From the NCBI GenBank assembly GCA_018065685.1, contig JAGHSU010000029.1:1-10669 (forward strand): a stretch of 10,669 nt of DNA, written 5' to 3'. A model generated the notes under the pieces. The model was not told the origin of the DNA. It was given only the letters and a program-made list of their open reading frames with translations, and searched no databases. This document shows, one piece after another, positions 5,034 to 10,669 of the stretch (position 1 is its first letter; each line of letters opens with the position of its first letter). This DNA comes from Candidatus Methanocorpusculum equi (GTDB lineage: Archaea; Halobacteriota; Methanomicrobia; Methanomicrobiales; Methanocorpusculaceae). A program made the position numbers and the translations under genes.

Positions 5034-5993
5034 ATGAGAGCAATGTCATCGGACCGTCTGCTTCAAAACATCGTGAGCATCCTCCTTATGTCAGGGTATA
5101 ATGTTTCGGAGCGCTGTGAAATCAGGCCGCGGAGTTTTGATCTGATGGCATCAAACGGCGAAAATCTCATTGCAATCAAGGTCGTATCGCAGATTGACAG
5201 CATCAGGGAGGATGTTGCCTGGGACCTTGATAAAATTGCCCGTCATCTCCATGCAGTCCCGCTCATCATCGGCGAGCGCGCCCGCGACCTTCCGCTGGAA
5301 CGCGGCGCAATTTACCTGTGGTACGGGATTTATGCGGTCTCTGCCTCGACTCTCTACGATTATCTGGCAGACGGGGAGCTTCCGCTTGTGTATGCGTCCC
5401 ACGGCGGGATGTATGTAAATATTGATGCAGACCGTCTGCGGGAGCTTCGCGAAGGGATGGAGATGTCTCTGGGAGACCTTGCAAACGCGCTCGGGGTATC
5501 AAGGCGCACCGTGAGTAAATATGAAAACGGGATGGGGACAACACTTGATATGGCTCTCCGGCTTGAAGAGTTTTTTAATGATGATATTGTAAAGCCGATT
5601 GACCTTTTAACCTACACCCCGGCAGCAGAGGAGCAGGTGCCCGCATCTCTTCCTTCGGCGCACACGGCAGGGGAAGCCGCGGAAAAGCCCGAGGACCATC
5701 TGCGTCTGATGGGCATCAATGTCCATGAGTTTAAGCGGTCCCCCTTCCATGCGGTATCGGTTTTTGAAAACGAAACAATCCTGACCTGTTACGGCTCTCC
5801 GCAGAAGACCGTCGAGCGTGCGGAGTTTGTAAGCAGTATTTCACAGATTTCAGGGACCCATTCACTGTGTGTTGTAACAGATTACGGAAAGGAAAAGAAG
5901 ATTGGAAAGACCGTTGTTATCGGGGATAAGCGGCTCAAGGATCTGGCAGACGGCGAGGAGCTGTTAGAGATTGTGATGAACGAGAAGAGGTGA
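5034..5993 (+). CDS. Archaeal HTH-type transcriptional regulator (COG1395 family)
   Basis: A 319-residue protein matching the conserved archaeal family of putative HTH regulators. The N-terminal 100 or so residues contain RPRSFDLMA...LIAIKVV and LPLIIGERARDL, a conserved domain of unknown function. It might be a degenerate PD-(D/E)XK-like fold, but that is only a guess. Residues 133-178 form an XRE/Cro-type HTH: LRELREGMEMSLGDLANALG followed by VSRRTVSKYENG. After a Pro/Ala-rich linker (about 195-222), a C-terminal domain (LMGINVHEFKRSPFHAV onward) ends in ELLEIVMNEKR. The ATG at 5043 is an alternative start, but the TATA spacing favours 5034. It is monocistronic, with its own promoter and a bidirectional terminator directly downstream. 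Its targets are unknown. Confidence 0.9.
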   Translation: MRAMSSDRLLQNIVSILLMSGYNVSERCEIRPRSFDLMASNGENLIAIKVVSQIDSIREDVAWDLDKIARHLHAVPLIIGERARDLPLERGAIYLWYGIYAVSASTLYDYLADGELPLVYASHGGMYVNIDADRLRELREGMEMSLGDLANALGVSRRTVSKYENGMGTTLDMALRLEEFFNDDIVKPIDLLTYTPAAEEQVPASLPSAHTAGEAAEKPEDHLRLMGINVHEFKRSPFHAVSVFENETILTCYGSPQKTVERAEFVSSISQISGTHSLCVVTDYGKEKKIGKTVVIGDKRLKDLADGEELLEIVMNEKR

Positions 5994-5997
5994 CGGG

Positions 5998-6045
5998 AAA
6001 AAGAGGAAAGGATCCGGAAAAAATCTATATGAGGTTCCTCTTTTT
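5998..6045. terminator. Bidirectional terminator between convergent genes
   Basis: AAAAAGAGGAA at 5998-6008 and TTCCTCTTTTT at 6035-6045 are perfect 11-bp inverted repeats around a 26-nt spacer. Each strand ends its arm in five T. The element fills nearly the whole gap between the stop of the plus-strand regulator (5993) and that of the minus-strand membrane protein (6049), so it can serve both transcripts. Confidence 0.75.
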
Positions 6046-6048
6046 ATC

Positions 6049-7692
6049 TTATCCGGTGCTTCTCGTATAAACTGCGATATTCAGCGAACCGTAGGCACCG
6101 TCTCTTGTGAAGTAGAACCGAATCCAGTTCCAGACGGCTCCTATGCCGGATCCGCCTGTTCCAATCGCATCAAACCAGTAGTGCAGCCGCTGGAATCGTT
6201 TATCATATCCTTTCAGCGAGTCATACGATTCAAGATCATGGGCAATCAGCACATCATATTTACCTGATTCGGCAGTGCCCCTGGGCACGAGCGCTCCGAA
6301 ATTTGTTATCTTGGAACTCCATACATCGCGCAGATACCACAAAAGGGGCCATGCTGCCCCGTCATAGAGAATCGCCACCTTATCTGCTTTGTCTATTTCT
6401 GAAAGCAGGGGGCGGAGTTCCTCGGAGTTCTGCACCTGAACAATGGGGCCGCAGATATCATCCGGATTATACACAGTGGCCCCCATCACGGTGCAGAGAC
6501 AGACAATTGCCGCAATAGCGACAATAATCTGTACAAGACCCTTTTTCACCATCGTAAGCCCGAATGCGGCAACAATGATCATCGGAAGCAGCTGATGGAG
6601 AGACAGCCACGGGACCTTCTCACCGAGGTATGCGTAAGTAATCAGCGAGATAATCAGCCAGAAGATGGCAAAGAAGATGAACTCCTCTTCGCGGTTTACC
6701 GGCTTTGCCTCGGCGGGTCTTCTGAAGATGCCGCACAGTTTCTGCATGAATGGACTGCCCTGTGCTTTTCTCTCTGCTTTTTCTTTTGCCGCTTTCAGAC
6801 GCTCTTCAGCTGTCTTTTTCGGACAGAAGAATCTGAATATGCCCCAGATTGCAAGCAGCAGAATCGGTATCTCATAGAGGATGAAGAGCCCGAAGTAATA
6901 CACTGCAGGGCCTCCAAGGCGCTGCTCGGCATGGGCCTCTGCCCAGTGGGAGAGCGCCATCGGTCCTGCACTGAGCGCCATCTCCGGATGTGCCCAGAAT
7001 GACGTGTACATGGTAAAGACGATGGCAAAAAATACCACGACCGCTGCAAGCAGATGTACCCCCCAGTTCTTCGGAAGGGTGAACTTCTTTGACCAGAGCA
7101 GATAGAGGAAGAAGACTGCAAACGTTACAATGATGATTGGCATGTTCTCCTTGCTGCAGACACCAAATGCAGCAGCAATCCCTGCAAGAACCAGCCAGTA
7201 CCACTTCTTCTTCGTCATCCATGCAAGCATCGCGGCAATTAAGAGAAGGGAGAAGAAAATAATGAAGATATCATTTCGCAGGAACCGGGTGAAGTAGACC
7301 ATCATCGGGGAGACTGCAATGAAGAGGGATGCAATACAGACAACCTTTCCGTTTAAAAACCGCATGCGGTAAATCCAGTAGAGGAGAGGAATCAGCGCAC
7401 ATCCGAATACGTAGGGGAGAATTCTTCCGACAAGGTCCGAGTCTCCGAAGAGTGAAAACATCGCAGATGTTATGTAATAGAGGAACGGCCCGTGGTATGT
7501 CGGGTCATACATGTACTCTCCTGTCGTCATGAGCTGGTAAGAGTACCATGCATGAATTGCCTCATCATGGTGGAAGAGCTTTAAGTCAAGGCAGGAGAAG
7601 CGTATCGCTATCGCAAGAAGAAGGATTGCGAGCAGTACGTACTCTACCTTAAGAAAGGGCTTTAGCTTTTCCGGAATCTGAAATGAGTGCAT
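6049..7692 (-). CDS. agl23: Agl23-like GT-C membrane protein (TIGR03663 family)
   Basis: A 547-residue polytopic membrane protein with about 11 hydrophobic segments. After the first helix (VEYVLLAILLLAIAIRF) comes the extracytoplasmic loop LFHHDEAIHAWYS, with the acidic DE pair typical of GT-C glycosyltransferases (ArnT/PMT-like). DPTYHGPFLYYITSAMF at 63-79 is characteristic of the TIGR03663 family, named after haloarchaeal Agl23, which is linked to N-glycosylation and flipping of lipid-linked sugars. Residues 291-336 form a highly charged cytoplasmic insertion (TAEERLKAAKEKAERKAQG). The last 135 residues form a soluble domain. It probably handles dolichol-linked sugars at the membrane, but whether it is a transferase or flippase accessory is open. 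It is the last gene of a three-gene unit, 5 nt after methionine aminopeptidase and without a clear Shine-Dalgarno. The terminator at 5998-6045 follows immediately. Confidence 0.85.
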   Translation of the reverse strand: MHSFQIPEKLKPFLKVEYVLLAILLLAIAIRFSCLDLKLFHHDEAIHAWYSYQLMTTGEYMYDPTYHGPFLYYITSAMFSLFGDSDLVGRILPYVFGCALIPLLYWIYRMRFLNGKVVCIASLFIAVSPMMVYFTRFLRNDIFIIFFSLLLIAAMLAWMTKKKWYWLVLAGIAAAFGVCSKENMPIIIVTFAVFFLYLLWSKKFTLPKNWGVHLLAAVVVFFAIVFTMYTSFWAHPEMALSAGPMALSHWAEAHAEQRLGGPAVYYFGLFILYEIPILLLAIWGIFRFFCPKKTAEERLKAAKEKAERKAQGSPFMQKLCGIFRRPAEAKPVNREEEFIFFAIFWLIISLITYAYLGEKVPWLSLHQLLPMIIVAAFGLTMVKKGLVQIIVAIAAIVCLCTVMGATVYNPDDICGPIVQVQNSEELRPLLSEIDKADKVAILYDGAAWPLLWYLRDVWSSKITNFGALVPRGTAESGKYDVLIAHDLESYDSLKGYDKRFQRLHYWFDAIGTGGSGIGAVWNWIRFYFTRDGAYGSLNIAVYTRSTG

Positions 7693-7697
7693 GGAAG

Positions 7698-8573
7698 TTA
7701 CCGGGTAGTTACAAACGGACCGTCTTCGGTGACTATTACCGTATGTTCATACTGTGCAACAAAGCTTCCCGGGATATCCGATAAGATGTGATAGTCATAC
7801 AGATTTCCCTGGCGGATGAGAGTGGGGAGGGCAAGCTCGGCTTTTGGAAGCTGCAGCCACCGGCGTGAAAACGGAAGGCCGTGCATGATATCTGCTTTCT
7901 GAAGGATTTTCCGTGCTGTCGGAGCACGGACCTGTGCGTTTCCTGTTACCTGGTAAATCTCTGCGCGTGTTCCTTCATGAACCATTCCGGAGCCGGTTGT
8001 GGCGAACGGCTCAATTGCGATTACGTTTCCTGCATGCAGGACTGCGCTTCCAAAGAGCCCGGTGTTCGGGATGGAGATACCATGGTGCAGGTCGAAGCGC
8101 GCAAGACCGTGGCCGGTAAGGTTTACAATCGGACGGTAGCCGAAGGATGTTATCTTTTCTTCGACTGCACGCCCGATTTCCTGGACCGCAAGCTCAGGTT
8201 TTACGAGCGAAATTGCCGCGTCAAGCGCGCTTTCTGATGCCTTGCAGAGTGCGGCATGGTCTCCTAAATCCACCGATACCGCGGTATCTGCGATGTATCC
8301 GTCGATGTGTGTTCCGATATCGAGTTTTACGAGGTCTCCTTCGTTAAATACCCGCTCGTCCGCAGGAGACGGGGTATCGTGGGCTGCGCACTCGTTTATG
8401 GAGATGTTCGGGGGAAATGACGGGAATGACCCTGCAGCTTCGATTTTGTCAAGAACCATATCAAAGATATCGCCGTGGAGAACTCCCGGCTTTATCTCTG
8501 CAGCGCAGGCGTGCAGCACATCATGTGCGATTCTGCCTGCTTCCTTATAGTTATCAAATTCTGTATCGTCCAT
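7698..8573 (-). CDS. map: Methionine aminopeptidase, type II (archaeal)
   Basis: Removes the initiator Met from nascent cytoplasmic proteins. The 291 residues fit archaeal type II enzymes (the P. furiosus enzyme is 295). The pita-bread fold metal ligands are all present: Asp85 (VKLDIG), Asp96 (YIADTAV), His155 (LTGHGL), Glu188 (AIEPFA) and Glu276 (YEHTVIV). His65 (AAHDTPSP) and His163/164 (LHHGISIPN) are the likely catalytic and substrate histidines. The type II helical insertion lies between about 200 and 260. The gene starts at ATG 8573 with GGAGAG 7 nt upstream, one of the few clear Shine-Dalgarno sequences here. It lies 52 nt after the M24B peptidase stop with no T-run between, so read-through from that gene is likely. 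The Agl23-like gene follows after 5 nt. Confidence 0.96.
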   Translation of the reverse strand: MDDTEFDNYKEAGRIAHDVLHACAAEIKPGVLHGDIFDMVLDKIEAAGSFPSFPPNISINECAAHDTPSPADERVFNEGDLVKLDIGTHIDGYIADTAVSVDLGDHAALCKASESALDAAISLVKPELAVQEIGRAVEEKITSFGYRPIVNLTGHGLARFDLHHGISIPNTGLFGSAVLHAGNVIAIEPFATTGSGMVHEGTRAEIYQVTGNAQVRAPTARKILQKADIMHGLPFSRRWLQLPKAELALPTLIRQGNLYDYHILSDIPGSFVAQYEHTVIVTEDGPFVTTR

Positions 8574-8580
8574 GTTTATT

Positions 8581-8586
8581 CTCTCC
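8581..8586 (-). promoter_or_regulatory. Shine-Dalgarno site of methionine aminopeptidase
   Basis: The minus strand reads GGAGAG, then 7 nt, then ATG at 8573. A clear ribosome site here, unlike the leaderless starts elsewhere, supports translation from an internal position of a longer transcript. Confidence 0.65.
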
Positions 8587-8625
8587 GGATTTTTTGCTGT
8601 TATTTACTTTGCTATTATTTATTGT

Positions 8626-9792
8626 CTATGCTATAATTAATTCTTCTTCAAAGATGGTGAACCGGTCAAATCCGTTCTCTGTTACAGCACCCATGTCTTC
8701 GAGCCGGACCCCGCCGCATCCCGGATAATAAAGTCCGGGTTCTATTGTTACCACATGTCCTTCTAAGAGTGTCTCTCCCCGTGGTGAAAGGGACGGGCTT
8801 TCATGGATTGCAAGACCTACTCCGTGGCCCAGGCTGTGGATAAAGCCTGATGTTCCTGCTGTTTCAAAGCCCTGCTCTTTGAAATAGGTGGATACCGCGT
8901 TATGCACCTCCGCGCCGGAAATTCCGGGCCGTATCATGGATGCAGCAAGTTCTTTTGCGTCATGAACTGTTTTGTACATCGCACAGACTGCATCGTCAGG
9001 TTTCCCTTTTGAAACGGTGCGTGTCATATCCGCAAAGTAGCCGGAGGCCCCGCGCGGGAAAACATCCATTACAATCGGCTGGCGGGCGAAAAGCTGTCCC
9101 TCTCCTTTTGCGTGCGGAAGAGCGGTATTCGGGCCGCAGGAAATGATTGTGTCGCGGTCTTCGAGTCCTGCGTCATAAAATGCCTCATGGAGGATTTTTC
9201 GAATCTTTTCCGAGGTGAGCGGCGCGTCCTCAAAATAGAGCGCGTCATTTTCACTGATTTCGGACTTCCGCACGGCATCAACTGCCAGGTGCACACCCTT
9301 TTCATTTTCGTGTTGAACCGCCCGTATCTCTTCAATCTCTTCCGGGGATTTTACTGCGCGCATGGAGTTTACGGTCCCTGCATCAATAACCACCTCTGCG
9401 TGTGCAGACAATGCGCGCGCAAACCCTGCAGGCATCGAGTAGGGAACAAGAAGCCGCGTGCGGTCACCTCCGCCGCAGCGGTTTTTAATCATCTTCGCGG
9501 CTGCTTCATCCGCACTGCATCCGTCTGCCAGATATTCCGTAAATCCTGCGGCGGTCCGGGAAATAACGGGACATCTTGACTCTTTTTCTGCGCGCAGTTC
9601 CTCCATCGAGGCAACAATCAGGGATTCGTGTCCCTCTTTTGTGCAGAGGTACAGATACGGGTCAGACGCCGGAAACCGGCTTAAATACCGCATATCGCAG
9701 TTTTCCGCGGAATCATAGATGACATATGCATCACAGTTCTGCCGTCTGATTGCATCTTTGAGTATTTGAAGATCAGGGGTGTCGCATTTCAT
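8626..9792 (-). CDS. M24B metallopeptidase (Xaa-Pro aminopeptidase / prolidase)
   Basis: A cytoplasmic proline-specific peptidase of 388 residues. Residues 1-140 form the creatinase-like N-terminal domain (CDAYVIYDSAENCDMRYLSRF). The catalytic M24 domain follows with all five metal ligands: Asp243 (VMDVFPR), Asp255 (YFADMTR), His323 (SLGHGVG), Glu351 (TIEPGLYY) and Glu365 (VRLEDMGAV). His227 (ALPHAKG) and His330 (LAIHESP) are the proton-relay and substrate residues. Sequence alone does not separate aminopeptidase P from Xaa-Pro dipeptidase. The ATG at 9792 is preceded by a TATA-like box (9812-9822) and a perfect palindrome, so expression may be regulated. The gene starts a unit that continues into methionine aminopeptidase, a related M24 enzyme, and the Agl23-like gene. 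Functionally the two peptidases fit together in protein N-terminal processing and peptide turnover. Confidence 0.93.
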   Translation of the reverse strand: MKCDTPDLQILKDAIRRQNCDAYVIYDSAENCDMRYLSRFPASDPYLYLCTKEGHESLIVASMEELRAEKESRCPVISRTAAGFTEYLADGCSADEAAAKMIKNRCGGGDRTRLLVPYSMPAGFARALSAHAEVVIDAGTVNSMRAVKSPEEIEEIRAVQHENEKGVHLAVDAVRKSEISENDALYFEDAPLTSEKIRKILHEAFYDAGLEDRDTIISCGPNTALPHAKGEGQLFARQPIVMDVFPRGASGYFADMTRTVSKGKPDDAVCAMYKTVHDAKELAASMIRPGISGAEVHNAVSTYFKEQGFETAGTSGFIHSLGHGVGLAIHESPSLSPRGETLLEGHVVTIEPGLYYPGCGGVRLEDMGAVTENGFDRFTIFEEELIIA

Positions 9793-9794
9793 AA

Positions 9795-9807
9795 TATCGG
9801 TCCGATA
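9795..9807. promoter_or_regulatory. 13-bp palindrome at the M24B peptidase start, candidate operator
   Basis: TATCGG, a central T, then CCGATA form a perfect inverted repeat ending 3 nt before the start codon. It lies between the TATA-like box and the ATG, so a bound protein would block the initiation region. No other copy was noticed in the window. Confidence 0.45.
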
Positions 9808-9811
9808 CGGT

Positions 9812-9822
9812 TGTATTATTTG
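9812..9822 (-). promoter_or_regulatory. TATA-like box of the M24B peptidase unit
   Basis: The minus strand reads CAAATAATACA, centred about 25 nt before the ATG at 9792. The further upstream ATATAATAC (around 9825-9833) is an alternative box that would give a leader of about 12 nt. Confidence 0.45.
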
Positions 9823-9853
9823 CTGTATTATATGTGATGTTCAAAGGGAAGTA

Positions 9854-9862
9854 GTTTTTATT
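9854..9862 (+). promoter_or_regulatory. TATA box of the coiled-coil membrane protein gene
   Basis: TTTTTATTC is centred about 28 nt before the ATG at 9886, with a purine-rich BRE-like stretch (AAAGGGAAG) before it. The spacing argues for the ATG at 9886 rather than the in-frame GTG at 9865. Confidence 0.55.
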
Positions 9863-9885
9863 CCGTGACACACAATAACATAGTG

Positions 9886-10281
9886 ATGAATGATCAGGAA
9901 CGCGCATACTTCAAAGGAAACTTCAGGGTACTCGTAATCTATATCGATATTATGCTCTTTGCAGCAGCCCTTGCAGTTATTCTGGGAATAGTTGCCCCTG
10001 CCACGTTTGGTCCGAAGATTCCGATTATCGTCATAAGTGCCGCGGTCGCTGTCCTCTTTCTCGTTCTTTTTATCAGAAAGTACCGTTCGACAAAGGCATG
10101 GCTTGATGTTCATGGAATGACAAAGGCGGAGCGCCTTGCAAAGGAAAAAGCGGAAAAAGAGGCAGAACGCGCCAGAATCCGTGCAGAACTTGAAGCAGAG
10201 CTCCGCGAAGAGATTGAGGCGGAGCGAAAGGCTGCGGAAGATAAGACACCCGGAGCTGATACGGGAAACAAGGGGCAGTAG
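9886..10281 (+). CDS. Two-TM membrane protein with cytoplasmic coiled-coil tail
   Basis: A 131-residue protein of unknown function. Two membrane helices lie at about residues 16-38 (LVIYIDIMLFAAALAVILG) and 43-63 (IPIIVISAAVAVLFLVLF). A basic RKYRS turn then follows. Residues 78-120 are almost entirely Ala, Glu, Lys and Arg (KAERLAKEKAEKEAERARIR, then AELEAELREEIEAERKAAE), a strong coiled-coil or single-alpha-helix prediction. The tail is Gly/Asp-rich. By the positive-inside rule the RKYRS turn puts the coiled coil in the cytoplasm. A GTG start at 9865 is possible, but promoter spacing supports the ATG at 9886. A small winged-helix regulator starts 3 nt after the stop, so the two are co-transcribed and may work together. 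I do not recognise a named family. Confidence 0.8.
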   Translation: MNDQERAYFKGNFRVLVIYIDIMLFAAALAVILGIVAPATFGPKIPIIVISAAVAVLFLVLFIRKYRSTKAWLDVHGMTKAERLAKEKAEKEAERARIRAELEAELREEIEAERKAAEDKTPGADTGNKGQ

Positions 10282-10284
10282 CCT

Positions 10285-10575
10285 ATGCTTGATAAAATAA
10301 ACGAGGAGGTTGATCTTCTGCAGCGTCATCTGAATGTTATGAACGCAGTTGCGGCCAACGGACCTATCGGGATTATGAAGCTTACCGAGGTGCTGCGCGA
10401 GCCGCAGCACAGAGTCCGGTATTCTCTGCGCGTTTTAGAGCGGATGGGCTATATTCAGGCCACTGCATCAGGTGCTGTTGCGACAGATAAGGCTCATTCC
10501 ATGCTGGAATCACTGGATTCGGCACTGGATGAAGTGATTGTGAAACTGCGGCGGCTCCACACCTCAAAATTGTAG
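10285..10575 (+). CDS. Small winged-helix transcriptional regulator (COG3388-like)
   Basis: A 96-residue predicted DNA-binding protein. After a helical N-terminus (LDKINEEVDLLQRHLNVM), the core is GPIGIMKLTEVL, then the recognition helix HRVRYSLRVLERMGYIQA at about 42-59, then the wing TASGAVATDKA. A C-terminal helix (LDSALDEVIVKLRRLH) could make a dimer interface. The pattern resembles the short archaeal predicted regulators grouped as COG3388, but I assign this from memory of the pattern, not from a search. It starts 3 nt after the stop of the coiled-coil membrane protein, so it is translated from the same mRNA. The pairing could mean that the membrane protein controls or anchors the regulator, which is inference only. 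It ends before a short T5 run at 10598-10602. Confidence 0.82.
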   Translation: MLDKINEEVDLLQRHLNVMNAVAANGPIGIMKLTEVLREPQHRVRYSLRVLERMGYIQATASGAVATDKAHSMLESLDSALDEVIVKLRRLHTSKL

Positions 10576-10669
10576 TATCCCGAAATTAGTTCACAAGTTT
10601 TTGACCAATCAAATCCGAAATTATGTTTTGTTTCAAGAACTATCCAAAAATTGGTCCTTGATTTTCAAA
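10576..10669. other. AT-rich intergenic tail with short repeats
   Basis: No gene is visible. T5 at 10598-10602 may end the upstream transcript. CCGAAATTA occurs at 10580-10588 and 10615-10623 (35-bp period), and GACCAAT (10603-10609) is an inverted match to ATTGGTC (10650-10656). The base composition is clearly more AT-rich than the genes. It may be the start of a longer intergenic region cut by the window edge. Confidence 0.4.

Noticed and set aside
6595..7222. Several open frames opposite or out of frame within the Agl23-like gene
   Set aside because: They are shadows of a long, well-supported membrane protein gene and lack start signals.
1..10669. Defence system, CRISPR array, prophage or insertion sequence
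   Set aside because: No repeat-spacer pattern, transposase, integrase, terminal repeats or toxin/nuclease modules were seen. The patatin-like and methyltransferase genes alone do not make a known defence cassette.

Overview
The window looks like a chromosomal piece of a methanogenic archaeon, most likely a Methanomicrobiales member; a Methanocorpusculum-like genome is a guess. The evidence is a cupin-type archaeal glucose-6-phosphate isomerase, an archaeal type II methionine aminopeptidase, an Agl23-type membrane glycosyltransferase-like protein, a COG1395-type archaeal helix-turn-helix regulator, and type IV pilin-like leaders. Many starts have a TATA-like box about 23-28 nt upstream and no Shine-Dalgarno sequence, which suggests leaderless transcripts. 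No tRNA, rRNA, CRISPR array, insertion sequence or phage gene was seen. Most of the window is ordinary housekeeping DNA.

Layout. Positions 1-1710 (minus strand) hold glucose-6-phosphate isomerase followed by two small pilin-like genes. The second starts in an ATGA overlap and runs off the left edge. From 1819 to 3247 (plus) a patatin-like lipid hydrolase is followed after 7 nt by a class I methyltransferase. A non-coding stretch with a hairpin and a short direct repeat then precedes a small winged-helix regulator (3453-3692, minus). Next comes a 314-bp AT-rich intergenic region. The open frame 4007-4903 (plus) looks like two genes joined: a membrane-anchored OB-fold protein whose last strand lies in the -1 frame, and an unrecognised downstream gene. 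A 15-bp tandem repeat lies just past the junction.

Positions 5034-5993 (plus) encode the COG1395-type regulator. It converges on a three-gene minus-strand unit (9792 to 6049: M24B peptidase, methionine aminopeptidase, Agl23-like protein), and a bidirectional terminator separates the two. The M24B gene has a perfect 13-bp palindrome just upstream of its start, a candidate operator. Divergent from it, 9886-10575 (plus) encodes a two-TM coiled-coil protein and a small winged-helix regulator. The last 94 bp are AT-rich with short repeats and no visible gene.

The most interesting spot is 4315-4398. A G5-A5 run containing a canonical -1 slippery heptamer sits exactly where the OB fold changes frame, and the tandem repeat that follows duplicates the restored stop codon. 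This could be an assembly error, a real frameshift mutation, or programmed -1 frameshifting.
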